NCBI GenBank assembly: GCA_023460875.1
Contig: JAEWOQ010000313.1
Span: 1-24,564 of the forward strand
Length of the DNA stretch: 24,564 nucleotides
Source of the DNA: Pseudomonadota bacterium
Lineage (GTDB): Bacteria; Myxococcota_A; Polyangia; Polyangiales; Polyangiaceae
Reading direction: 5' to 3'
Shown: positions 7,110 through 15,329 of the stretch, piece by piece
How positions within the stretch are numbered: the stretch's first letter is position 1
Layout: each line of letters starts with the position of its first letter
Program-made: the position numbers and the translations under genes
The notes under the pieces: generated by a model
What the model saw: only the letters and a program-made list of their open reading frames with translations
Database searches by the model: none
What the model was told of the DNA's origin: nothing

Positions 7110-8213
7110 TCAAGCGCGCTTCGCTGGGGGGCGGATGGCGACCCACAGGGCCCCGACCGTGAGCACGAGGGCGAGCAGTGGGGTGTCTGGGGCGCGCAGC
7201 GCCAGCAGGCAGAAGCCGAGCGCGATCTTCTGGGTGGGAGGGAGGCTCCGATGGGTGAGCGCCCAGGCCGCGACGGCGAGGCCGAGCAGGTGTTCGACGG
7301 CGACGAAGAACGGCGGCACGGCGGGGAGAGGCGTGCGGAACAGACCCTGAGCAGCGCGGGCGAGGAAGACCTGCCAAGTCGGCTCGTCGAAGGTCCGAGG
7401 GCGGGTGACGAGCCAGCTCAGCGTGGTCGCGAGCAGGCACAACAGGAGGGGCGTGAGCGGAGGGCGGGTGAGCGGAAGACGAGGCCGCTCTCCGTCCTTC
7501 GAGGTGCGCGTCAGGAAGGCGAAGGCCCCAAACGTCACGATGGCGCTCACCGCCCAGGCCGCGGTCGCCAGCCACGGGCTCCAGGAGTCGAAGGGGGGAG
7601 GCTCGAGGGTGGTCGCCTGCCACGCCGAGACCCGAGCGGCGGCCCAGAGGAGCGCCGCCACGGAGGTGAGGATCAAGAGGATCCCGACCCGCCGCGACGT
7701 GGCGCGCCGGGTAGCAGAGACGGAGCCCCCTTCGAGGCCGCGCGCGATCCCCGTGGCGAGGGCGAGCCCCGAGGCCAGGACGCCGAAGAGGAGCAGGGGG
7801 AGGACGGCCAGCTCGCCGACGGCGGCGTTCATCAAGAGGGTGCAGAGCACCGACGTCACCGGGACGGTCAGGGCGCGTAGGGGCAACGGTGCGGCCGAGC
7901 GGAGCACGAGCAGCTCCAGGTGCACGACGAGGATGACGCCGCTCACGAACAGGAGCTGGGTCAGCAGCGCGCCCAGGGCCGTGAGGGCGTCGATGAGCCC
8001 CGAGATGCCGCTCGCGCTGCCCCGCAGCCCGCCCAGTAAGAGCACCTCCACCACGAAGGTGACGAACCCCAAGACCCCCCACGCGAGGACGGGCTTGTCC
8101 GCCACGCCCGCGTCCCAGCGGCTGGAGCGGGTCTCAACCACGGGGGTGAGAAGCTTCACGCCGGTCTCGGTGGAGGAAGCCACTGCGCTGTCCTGGGGTG
8201 GCTGGAGCCGCAC
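7110..8213 (-). CDS. polytopic membrane protein of unknown function
   Basis: I do not recognise the family. The 367-residue product has about nine to ten hydrophobic segments spread over its length (first around residue 43, last near 348-360), with short hydrophilic loops and an Arg-rich loop near 165-173, so it is an inner-membrane protein. The only start codons in range are GTG: 8213, giving an 80-bp overlap with the 3' end of the TonB-family gene, or GTG 8159, which still overlaps by 26 bp. Neither has a good ribosome binding site, which suggests translation coupled to the upstream gene. The tail of the TonB-family protein in the overlap is Pro/Arg-rich and may itself be the expendable part. 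Context suggests a shared transcript with the TonB-family gene. Confidence 0.7.
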   Translation of the reverse strand: MRLQPPQDSAVASSTETGVKLLTPVVETRSSRWDAGVADKPVLAWGVLGFVTFVVEVLLLGGLRGSASGISGLIDALTALGALLTQLLFVSGVILVVHLELLVLRSAAPLPLRALTVPVTSVLCTLLMNAAVGELAVLPLLLFGVLASGLALATGIARGLEGGSVSATRRATSRRVGILLILTSVAALLWAAARVSAWQATTLEPPPFDSWSPWLATAAWAVSAIVTFGAFAFLTRTSKDGERPRLPLTRPPLTPLLLCLLATTLSWLVTRPRTFDEPTWQVFLARAAQGLFRTPLPAVPPFFVAVEHLLGLAVAAWALTHRSLPPTQKIALGFCLLALRAPDTPLLALVLTVGALWVAIRPPAKRA

Positions 8214-9858
8214 GACTCGGGTCGTAGGGTTGCTCGCCGCGTGGAGGAGGCATCCGTGGTGGCGCCTGCCGTGGGGGGGCCGTCCCCGGGGCGCTCTTCA
8301 GGATGTAGGGCCTCGCGAAAAAGGTGGAGCAGGCGTAGTGGGGCAGGCGATGAAACTCCCAGTGGAGATAGACGTTGCCGTCTGGAGAGACGATGACGTC
8401 AGGGGGCGCCCCGAAGGGCGACGCCTTCTGCACGGAGTCCAGGGCGCCCACGTCGAAGGCGGTCACGCCGCTGGACTTGGTGATGCCCATGCGCACGATG
8501 CGCCCGTCTTCCTTGCTCAGCACGATCTCTAGGTGCGTGCTCATGTCGTCGCGGTTCAGCGGATGATCCTTGGGCAGAGACTGGAGGCTGGCCAGGAAGC
8601 GGTCGGCGAAGACCGGGTGGATACGGAGGTGAATCGCGTTGAGATAGCGCGCGAAGGGCACACTCGCCGTGTTCAGGGCCGTCTGGTTGCCCATCTGCAC
8701 GCTCGCGACGTAGTTCTCGAGGGCGGGCTTCCAGCGCTCGAGCCCGAGGGATTTCCACGAGCCTCGATGGGCGCTCTTGCGGCGTTCCCCGTCGAGGCGG
8801 CGCTCTCGAGCGAGCTGGTCCGCGCCGACCGCCGCGACGGCCATCTGAGGTGATAGGTTCAGGTTCACGCCGTTGCGGGTGGTGCCCGTCGCGCCGAGGC
8901 CCAAGAGATCCGTTGGCTTCTCTGAGCGTCGAGGAGGGACCGCCTTCTGAGCGTCACGCCCCTCGAGGGGCCGCGCCAAGGACCAGCGACCGGAGCCATG
9001 CCCGTGCACCTCCGGCGACTCATCTTGCTGTGACTGCGCGACGCTGGGCGGAGTCGGCGCGGGAGGAGGAGCGCTCGCGCCGGGCGCACCGGGGGTCTGG
9101 GTGCTGGCCTCCCGTGGGGGGGGCTCGGCGGCGACCGGTGGGAGGGGGTGCTCGCCCGCGGTGTCGCCGGGGGGCCTGTCTGGGCTGCCCTCGGCTTCGT
9201 CGACCTGGGCGATCCGAGACTCCTCCGCGTTGCCTGGATCCGGATCGGAGCCCACGTGGTGTTCGCCGGGGCTCGGCTCTGGCTCATTCTGATCCGTGGA
9301 GGTGATGCGCGCGCGGGTCTCCTCCTCGACGCGGTTGGCGTGCTCGGCGATGTGGGCTGCGTCCGGGTTGTCCTCCTGCTCCTTGTCCTCCACGTGCTGC
9401 TCGACCGCGACTCGGTTCAGTGCTTCGGGAGGGACCACCAACTGGGGCTGGTCTCGTTCCGGCGCAGGCTCCGGCTCCGGCTCGACCGTCGGCGCCTGGG
9501 GCCGCTCCGGGGGCTTCTCCTTCTCCTTCTCCTTTTCGCGCTTCTTCTCGTCCTCCTGCTCCTTCTTGCGGTCCGCCTCGGTGGACTCCTGAGGGTCAGC
9601 TTCGTCCGTGGGCTCCTGCGTGGGATCGACCTCGGAGGGCACCTCGAGGGAGGAGGCCTCCTGCTCGTCCAGGAGGGACACTTCGACCGGAACGGAATGG
9701 AGGCGGACGTGCCGCTGCACCTCCCGAGCGAAGGCGCCGATGTCGAGGGTCTCCTCGAGGGCCTTGGAGACCTGATGCGCACCTCCACCCCAGATCGCGT
9801 GGGCTATGATTGCCGTCGCGATCCAAAGGAACAGAGGGATGTGCGGTTCACGAGACAT
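8134..9858 (-). CDS. TonB-family protein with long charged linker
   Basis: The 574-residue protein has one N-terminal membrane anchor (about 8-25), a long Glu/Lys/Pro-rich periplasmic linker (about 60-290) including a Lys/Glu run near 98-116 and Pro-Glu repeats near 126-138, and a C-terminal TonB-like domain (about 400-505) with the pattern HLEIVLSKEDGRIVRMGITKSSG and later SPDGNVYLHWEF. In the family, the C-terminal domain contacts outer-membrane receptors or other envelope proteins and the anchor connects to ExbBD-type motors. No exbB or exbD is next to it. After the TonB domain there is an extra 60-residue Pro/Arg/Gly-rich tail overlapping the next gene, which is not typical. ATG at 9858 is preceded by a purine-rich stretch (GAGAG). 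It may serve motility or envelope functions instead of iron uptake; that cannot be settled here. Confidence 0.82.
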   Translation of the reverse strand: MSREPHIPLFLWIATAIIAHAIWGGGAHQVSKALEETLDIGAFAREVQRHVRLHSVPVEVSLLDEQEASSLEVPSEVDPTQEPTDEADPQESTEADRKKEQEDEKKREKEKEKEKPPERPQAPTVEPEPEPAPERDQPQLVVPPEALNRVAVEQHVEDKEQEDNPDAAHIAEHANRVEEETRARITSTDQNEPEPSPGEHHVGSDPDPGNAEESRIAQVDEAEGSPDRPPGDTAGEHPLPPVAAEPPPREASTQTPGAPGASAPPPAPTPPSVAQSQQDESPEVHGHGSGRWSLARPLEGRDAQKAVPPRRSEKPTDLLGLGATGTTRNGVNLNLSPQMAVAAVGADQLARERRLDGERRKSAHRGSWKSLGLERWKPALENYVASVQMGNQTALNTASVPFARYLNAIHLRIHPVFADRFLASLQSLPKDHPLNRDDMSTHLEIVLSKEDGRIVRMGITKSSGVTAFDVGALDSVQKASPFGAPPDVIVSPDGNVYLHWEFHRLPHYACSTFFARPYILKSAPGTAPPRQAPPRMPPPRGEQPYDPSRAAPATPGQRSGFLHRDRREASHPRG

Positions 9859-10132
9859 CGGCTCTCGAGCGGTGGGTTCGATTCGCTCGACCCCGTTGGC
9901 TCCCGCGGTCCCGGCGGGGCTCCTTGCTGGTTCGCGGCGACCTTTTCCCGCCCCAGGCTAACATCCACCCCGAGGGCCAGCAATTTGGGGACAGCGAACC
10001 CGAGCGAATCCGGGCGCCTAGAAGCCCCGTAGGCGTGGCACCGGCCTCCGCGGCGTCGGCTCACCCCGACACAAGCCGTCGGGTAGCCCGCCACCCGCTC
10101 CAGACCGGTCGCGCTGACCCGCCCTCGCGTGG

Positions 10133-10990
10133 CTACACCTTGCTGATCGACTCGAGGTGCTCGGCGATCTCCTCTGGGGTCCAGATGCCGCCGTCGGCTT
10201 CCTTGAGCCTTCCGGAGCTCTCCACGAGCTGGAACGTGCTGAGCCGCCCCCCCGCCACGCTGAACACCATCCCGGAGACCTCGCTCGCCAGCTCGCTCGC
10301 GAGGAAGGTGTAGACGGGGGCGGCGTGGTCAGGCCCCAGCGTGTCGCCCACCTTCTCGAACATGGGGAGATCCTCCGTGAGCCGGGTCTTGGCGATGGGC
10401 GCGACGGCGTTGACGTTGATCCCGTACTTCTGAAGCTCGATCGACGCCGTGCGCGTCAGGCCGTAGACGCCCGCCTTCGCAGCGGATTCGTTCGCCTGCC
10501 CGAGGTTGCCGAGCAAGCCCGAGATGCTCGTGGTGTTGATGATGCGACCGCCGCGGCGCTGGACGCGCATCTGCGCCGCCGCCGCCTGGGTGCAGAGGAA
10601 CGCGCCGTGCAGGTGGACCGCCATGACCTCGTCCCACATGCTCTCGGAGAGACCCAGCAGGCTCTTGTCCTGGAGGATGCCCGCGTTGTTCACCAGCACG
10701 TCGACGCCGCCCCACAGCTCCACCGCGGCGCGCACGATGCCCGCGGCGCCTGCGGCGGTCGCCACCGTGTCGACGTTGGCGACGGCTTCGCCGGCCTGAG
10801 CTCGGATCTCGTCGACGACCCGGGTGGCCACCGTCGGATCCGAGCCGGCGCCGTCCTCGGAGCACCCCAAATCGTTGACCAAGACGCGCGCGCCCTGCGC
10901 GGCGAAGGCCAGCGCGACGGCCCGGCCAATACCCCGGCCGGCCCCCGTGACGATCGCGGTCTTGCCCTGCAAAAGCCCGGTGGACTCCAT
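10133..10990 (-). CDS. SDR-family protein, catalytic Tyr replaced by Glu
   Basis: The 285-residue protein belongs to the short-chain dehydrogenase/reductase superfamily, closest in pattern to the dehydrogenase domain of HSD17B4/MFE-2-like and related 3-hydroxyacyl-type enzymes. It has the cofactor motif TGAGRGIG (15-22), VNDLG after the second strand, NNAG, and the Ser of the active site in TTSISG. At the position of the YxxxK motif it reads NESAAKAG: Glu168 stands where Tyr is expected and Lys172 is kept. The codon is GAA (10487-10489), at least two changes from a Tyr codon. The C-terminal end WTPEEIAEHL resembles that of acyl-chain SDRs. ATG at 10990 is preferred to a longer frame with an unlikely N-terminus. 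It is divergent from metG, 78 bp away. Without Tyr the normal proton relay should fail, so it may be a non-catalytic or altered SDR. Confidence 0.88.
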   Translation of the reverse strand: MESTGLLQGKTAIVTGAGRGIGRAVALAFAAQGARVLVNDLGCSEDGAGSDPTVATRVVDEIRAQAGEAVANVDTVATAAGAAGIVRAAVELWGGVDVLVNNAGILQDKSLLGLSESMWDEVMAVHLHGAFLCTQAAAAQMRVQRRGGRIINTTSISGLLGNLGQANESAAKAGVYGLTRTASIELQKYGINVNAVAPIAKTRLTEDLPMFEKVGDTLGPDHAAPVYTFLASELASEVSGMVFSVAGGRLSTFQLVESSGRLKEADGGIWTPEEIAEHLESISKV

Positions 10991-11042
10991 GGGCGCCCCA
11001 TAGCACCGCCACAGCACGAAGTCCTGAGTCGTGACGTGTCGC

Positions 11043-11061
11043 GGAGGTTCTCGTAACCTCC
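11043..11061 (+). promoter_or_regulatory. inverted repeat just before the metG start codon
   Basis: GGAGGTT (11043-11049) and AACCTCC (11055-11061) are exact inverted copies with a 5-nt loop, ending 7 nt before the metG ATG. As RNA this is a stable hairpin close to the ribosome site, and it contains GGAGG in its left arm. As DNA it lies in the 78-bp divergent gap with the SDR gene and could be an operator. Confidence 0.5.
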
Positions 11062-11068
11062 CGGCCCC

Positions 11069-13132
11069 ATGTCTGCACCCGCGACCTCTCCGACGCGCCG
11101 ACGCCTGCTCGTGACGAGCGCGCTACCCTACGCGAACGGGCACATCCATATCGGACACCTGGTGGAGTACCTCCAGACAGATATCTGGGTCCGCTTCCAG
11201 AAGTCCCGGGGGCACCGCTGCGTCTACGTCTGCGCAGACGACACCCACGGCACCAGCATCATGATCCGGGCGCGCCAGGAGGGGCGCTCGGAGACGGAGC
11301 TCATCGCCGACATGCAGGCGGCGCACGAGCGCGACTTCGCCCGGTTCCAGATCGAGTTCGACAACTACGGGAGCACCAACTCGGAGGAGAACCGCGCCCG
11401 CTGCGCGGAGATTTGGGCCGCCCTGCGGCGCCAGGGGTTGGTGGTGGAGCGTGAGGTCACCCAGCTGTTCGATCCGGAGGCCGGGGTGTTCTTGGCGGAT
11501 CGCTTCGTGAAGGGCACCTGCCCGAAGTGCTCCGCGAAGGACCAATACGGAGACTCCTGTGAGAAGTGTGGCGCCGCCTACGGGGCGACGGATCTGGTGG
11601 ATCCCTACAGCGCGCACACCGGCGCGCGCCCGGAGGTCCGCACCGCTCCACATCTCTTCGTGCAGATCGAGCAGCTCCATGGCTTCCTCGAGGCCTGGAC
11701 CCAGAAGGGAGGCCACCTACAGCCGGAGGTCGCCAACTACCTCAAGGGGCACTTCCTGGCGGAGCCGCTGCGGGACTGGGACGTGTCACGGCCGGCGCCC
11801 TATTTCGGCTTCGAGATCCCGGACGCGCCGGGCCACTACTGGTACGTCTGGTTCGACGCCCCCATCGGCTACATGGCGTCGACGGAGCAGTGGTGTCAGC
11901 GTCACGGCGAGCGCTTCGAGGACTGGTGGCGCTCCGACGACACGGAGATCCATCACTTCATCGGCAAAGACATCACCTACTTCCACACGCTATTCTGGCC
12001 GGCCATGTTGAAGAGCGCTGGGTACTCGCTGCCGACGCGCGTCCAGGTCCATGGGTTCCTCACGGTCAACGGCGAGAAGATGTCCAAGTCGAAGGGCACC
12101 TTCATCCGCGCCTCGACCTACCTCGAGCACCTCGACCCGGCGTATCTCCGCTACTACTACGCGAGCAAGCTCACCTCGCGGGTGGACGACATCGACCTCA
12201 ACGTCGACGAGTTCGTCGCCAAGGTGAACGCGGATCTCATCGGCAAGGTGGTGAACCTGGCGAGCCGCACGGCGCGCTTCGTGACGCAGCTGGCGAGCCG
12301 CTACCCGGAGGACGAGGGCCTGTTCGAGCAGGCGCGCCGGGCGGGGGACGACATCGCGGCGGCCTACGAGGAGCGGGAGTTCGCGCGGGCGATGCGCCTC
12401 GTCATGGGCTTGGCCGATCGGGCGAACGAGTACCTGGATCGGAAGGAGCCCTGGAAGCTCCGCAAGGATCCGGAGCGGGCGCAGGAGCTCGTCGACGTCT
12501 GCACCGTGGCCCTGAACCTGTACCGACAGATCGTCGTGTACCTGGCGCCGGTGCTGCCGCAGCTGGCCGCCGACAGCGCTGCGCTGCTCGGGGCGCCCTG
12601 CGACCGCTGGGAGCTCGCGGCAGAGCCGCTCGTCGGCGCGGCGCTCGGTGAGTTCAAGCACCTGATGCAGCGCGTGGATCCGAAGAAGGTGGCCCAGATG
12701 GTGGAGGCAAGCGTGGACGCGTCGAGCGAGATTCAGGATCAGAGTGGGCAGGGCGAGCCTGTCGAGGATTCGGACGAGGCGCTGCGGGCGGAGCCGCTCG
12801 CGCCGGAGTGCACCATCGACGACTTCGGCAAGGTGGATCTGCGCGTCGCCCGCGTCGTCCGGGCGGAGGAGGTCAAGGAGGCGCGCAAGCTCCTCAAGCT
12901 GACCGTGAGCCTCGGCGGCGAGGAGCGCCGGACGATCTTCGCCGGGATCAAGGCCGCCTACGAGCCGGCGCAGCTCGAGGGGCGCCTCGTGGTCATCGTC
13001 GCCAACCTGGCGCCTCGGCAGATGAAGTTCGGGTTGAGCGAGGGCATGGTGGTCGCGGCGGGCTCGGGCGGCAGCGATCTGTTCGTGCTCTCACCCGACA
13101 GCGGCGCCCGGCCCGGGCAGCGGGTGCACTGA
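11069..13132 (+). CDS. metG: methionyl-tRNA synthetase with C-terminal tRNA-binding domain
   Basis: The 687-residue enzyme charges tRNA-Met with methionine in the cytoplasm. The class I signatures are present: HIGH (27-30) after PYANGH, and KMSKS (337-341). A single zinc knuckle is visible with C151, C154, C164 and C167, the four-Cys E. coli-like type. The anticodon-binding helices follow (about 390-550). The linker near 550-580 is acidic. The C-terminal EMAP-II/Trbp111-like domain (about 585-687) carries DLRVARVV and later RQMKFGLSEGM, and mediates tRNA binding and dimerisation. Length is typical of the long form. The start is set by the conserved N-terminus. It is convergent with the histone-fold gene. 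Confidence 0.97.
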   Translation: MSAPATSPTRRRLLVTSALPYANGHIHIGHLVEYLQTDIWVRFQKSRGHRCVYVCADDTHGTSIMIRARQEGRSETELIADMQAAHERDFARFQIEFDNYGSTNSEENRARCAEIWAALRRQGLVVEREVTQLFDPEAGVFLADRFVKGTCPKCSAKDQYGDSCEKCGAAYGATDLVDPYSAHTGARPEVRTAPHLFVQIEQLHGFLEAWTQKGGHLQPEVANYLKGHFLAEPLRDWDVSRPAPYFGFEIPDAPGHYWYVWFDAPIGYMASTEQWCQRHGERFEDWWRSDDTEIHHFIGKDITYFHTLFWPAMLKSAGYSLPTRVQVHGFLTVNGEKMSKSKGTFIRASTYLEHLDPAYLRYYYASKLTSRVDDIDLNVDEFVAKVNADLIGKVVNLASRTARFVTQLASRYPEDEGLFEQARRAGDDIAAAYEEREFARAMRLVMGLADRANEYLDRKEPWKLRKDPERAQELVDVCTVALNLYRQIVVYLAPVLPQLAADSAALLGAPCDRWELAAEPLVGAALGEFKHLMQRVDPKKVAQMVEASVDASSEIQDQSGQGEPVEDSDEALRAEPLAPECTIDDFGKVDLRVARVVRAEEVKEARKLLKLTVSLGGEERRTIFAGIKAAYEPAQLEGRLVVIVANLAPRQMKFGLSEGMVVAAGSGGSDLFVLSPDSGARPGQRVH

Positions 13133-13140
13133 CCTTTCCT

Positions 13141-13217
13141 CGGAGCCCGGGCGTTCCCTCGGAGCCCGGGCGTTCCCTCGGAGCCCGGGCGTCCCCTCCG
13201 AGCAGTGGGCGTCCCCT
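13141..13217. repeat. 19-bp intergenic tandem repeat
   Basis: CGGAGCCCGGGCGTTCCCT occurs exactly at 13141-13159 and 13160-13178, with one change at 13179-13197 and a degraded copy at 13198-13217. It starts 8 bp after the metG stop, in the convergent gap with the histone-fold gene. Confidence 0.9.
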
Positions 13218-13242
13218 CCGAGCGGCGGGCGCGCTGGCGCGC

Positions 13243-13839
13243 TCACTCGTCTGCGGCGCTGCGACCCTGCAGGACCGCCTCGAAGTCGCGGGCGAGCACC
13301 GTCTTGCGGGAGTTCGTGGCGGCGCTGCGGATCGCCGCCTTGCAGAGCGCGCGCAGGTGATCCGACAGCACGTCGACGACGCCATCGGAGGTGTTCATGG
13401 TGCTCCGGGCGCGCACGTAGGCCTTGAGCTTGGAGACCACCACGAGCACGTCCCGGGGCAGGGCCGCGTCCTCCGCGTCGTCGTCGGGGGCCGGGCGCGG
13501 GGTGGTGGGCTGGTTCCCCGACACGATGCGGCGGACTGGCTCGCCGCCGCGGTGAGCTTCGGCGCTCCGCCCACCCGCCGCGCTCGCGGGCTGCGCCGAC
13601 TCGGCGCCTTTGGCCCGCTCCCGGAGCCACTCCTCACGGGTCGGCGCGGTCTCGACCTCCGCCCAGGCGTCCCGGTGCCGGGCCTCCGGGACGTGGGCGT
13701 CCCAGCAGGGCACCGAGCAGAAGTACATCGCCGTCGCCCTGCGGTTGCAGGTGGAGACGCTGCACGCATAGTACTTCGCGGAGAAGGGGATGGGCGTCTT
13801 GCAGGTCGTGCAGAGGCGGAAGTGCGACGGCTCGCTCAT
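13243..13839 (-). CDS. zinc-finger / histone-fold fusion protein
   Basis: The 198-residue protein starts at ATG 13839. Residues 10-55 hold eight possible zinc ligands spaced C10-x2-C13, C26-x4-C31, C41-x3-C45, H49 and H55, like a cross-braced MYND or ZZ-type finger. A Pro/Ala/Arg/Asp-rich linker follows (about 60-127). Residues 128-191 resemble a single histone fold: short helix VVVSKLKAYVRAR, loop MNTS, long helix 152-175, then RKTVLARDF and a last short helix. RKT-V/I-x-A-x-D is the loop-2 signature of archaeal histones, and the MNTS...RKTV pattern agrees, from memory, with the bacterial histone Bd0055 of Bdellovibrio. Inference: a DNA-binding protein that dimerises through the fold, with the finger adding a protein or DNA contact. 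It is last in a minus-strand series, 49 bp after the phosphofructokinase gene. I am sure of the motifs, less of the role. Confidence 0.8.
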   Translation of the reverse strand: MSEPSHFRLCTTCKTPIPFSAKYYACSVSTCNRRATAMYFCSVPCWDAHVPEARHRDAWAEVETAPTREEWLRERAKGAESAQPASAAGGRSAEAHRGGEPVRRIVSGNQPTTPRPAPDDDAEDAALPRDVLVVVSKLKAYVRARSTMNTSDGVVDVLSDHLRALCKAAIRSAATNSRKTVLARDFEAVLQGRSAADE

Positions 13840-13888
13840 GACTTGCTTTGTGTCAGCGCCGCCCCGCGGCGGCAAGGGGGGCGGGCGG

Positions 13889-15253
13889 TCAACAGGGCGT
13901 CGGTAAGCCCTGGGGCGCGTCCTGATCCTGAATCCCGAACCACTTCTCTTGGCGGGTGCTGGCGAGCACCGAGCGCCACAGCGCCCCCTGGACGTCCACC
14001 TTCTGGCGCTCGTAGGTGGCCACGGAGATGGGCACGTTGACGAAATGGCGGTTCCAGGAGCCTACGACGACGTTGGTCCGGCCCGCCATGGCCGAGTGCA
14101 CGGCTGACTCGGCCAGGCGATGACACAGGATCTGATCCGTGCCCGACGCCGGCACGCTCCGGATGAGGTAGCTCGGATCGAAATACTTCATCGAGACCGG
14201 CTGCCCCAGCTCACGGAAGTGCTCGGTGATGCGCTGATTCAGGTAAGGGCCGATGTCGTGCTTCAAGAGGTTGCCCGAGGCATCGTAGCGAGGCGGCTGA
14301 TCCGAGAAGAGGTTCTGCCCCGCCCCCTCCGCGACGACGATGAGGGCGTGGTTCTTCTTCTCGAAGCGCCGCTCGAGCGCCCGGAGCAGGCCGTGCTCAC
14401 CCTCCAGGCACAGCTCCACCTCGGGGATCAGGCAGATGTTCACCACCGGGTTGGCCAGGGAGGCGTAGGCGGCGATGAAGCCGGAGTCGCGCCCCATGAG
14501 CTGGATGAGCCCGATGCCCCGGGGGACGCTCTTCGACTCGACGTGCGCCGAGGTGATGACTGGCGTGCTGTGATAGACGGCGGTCTCGAAGCCGAAGGTG
14601 CTGCCGACGAAATGGATGTCGTTGTCGATCGTCTTGGGGATACCCACGACCGAGATGGCCAGACGCCGACGCTTGATGGCCTCCACGATCTTCGCCGCGC
14701 CGCGGAGGGTGCCGTCCCCGCCGACCGTGAAGAGCAGGTTGCAGCGTAGGTTGACGAGCGTCTGCACCATCCGGTCCGGATCCTGTGCGCCCCGAGACGA
14801 GCCGAGGATCGAGCCGCCCTGCAGGTGGATGGTGTCGACCACGTCTGGCCCGAGCACCACGGGACGGTGCCCGTTCGCTGCGTCGAGCCCGCGGTACCCG
14901 TAGGGGATCCCGTAGACCTCCGTGACCCCGTACTCCTGGTACAGCGTCTCCACGAGGCCCTTGATCACGGAGTTCAGGCCCGGGCAGAGCCCGCCGCAGG
15001 TGACGATGGCCGCCCGGGTCATGAAGGGGGGATGGAAGATCTTCTCGCGGGGTCCCGCCCGCTCCATCGTCGGGATCGGGACGGCCTTCTGGACGCAGTG
15101 CTCCACGGTCGCCAGATCCGAGGGGACGATCACGCGCTCGTCGGGTCGGATGAACGTGCGCCGGCGCAGGGGGCTGTCCACCGTGCACTCCCCCAAGGTC
15201 TCGACGGTGAAATCGAACCGCTCCGGGTCGTCGCTTACCGCTCCGTCGCTCAT
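13889..15253 (-). CDS. pfkA: 6-phosphofructokinase, probably ATP-dependent
   Basis: The 454-residue enzyme phosphorylates fructose 6-phosphate in glycolysis, in the cytoplasm. Motifs in order: GGLCPGLN (87-94) for the phosphate donor, GSSRG (151-155), GGDGT (178-182), PKTIDND (206-212) with the catalytic Asp, and MGRDSGF (253-259) for the substrate. Gly181 in GGDGT points to ATP as donor, while Lys207 in PKTIDND is the residue found in PPi-dependent enzymes and in the plant/trypanosome-type ATP enzymes; the long N-terminus (about 75 residues before the first strand) also fits that long group. PPi use is therefore not ruled out. A purine-rich GAGAG lies directly before the ATG. It lies 76 bp after the ABC-F gene and 49 bp before the histone-fold gene. 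Confidence 0.93.
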   Translation of the reverse strand: MSDGAVSDDPERFDFTVETLGECTVDSPLRRRTFIRPDERVIVPSDLATVEHCVQKAVPIPTMERAGPREKIFHPPFMTRAAIVTCGGLCPGLNSVIKGLVETLYQEYGVTEVYGIPYGYRGLDAANGHRPVVLGPDVVDTIHLQGGSILGSSRGAQDPDRMVQTLVNLRCNLLFTVGGDGTLRGAAKIVEAIKRRRLAISVVGIPKTIDNDIHFVGSTFGFETAVYHSTPVITSAHVESKSVPRGIGLIQLMGRDSGFIAAYASLANPVVNICLIPEVELCLEGEHGLLRALERRFEKKNHALIVVAEGAGQNLFSDQPPRYDASGNLLKHDIGPYLNQRITEHFRELGQPVSMKYFDPSYLIRSVPASGTDQILCHRLAESAVHSAMAGRTNVVVGSWNRHFVNVPISVATYERQKVDVQGALWRSVLASTRQEKWFGIQDQDAPQGLPTPC

Positions 15254-15329
15254 CTCTCAGATCTAGAAACGAAGGGGTCGAGAGGCAAGCGCGGGCGCGC
15301 GCTGAGGGGGGCTCGGGCGTGGCCGCGGA

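Noticed and set aside
12808..14040. Plus-strand open frame of 410 codons across the end of metG and the histone-fold gene
   Set aside because: It is out of frame with metG, runs through the 19-bp tandem repeat and is antisense to the histone-fold gene.
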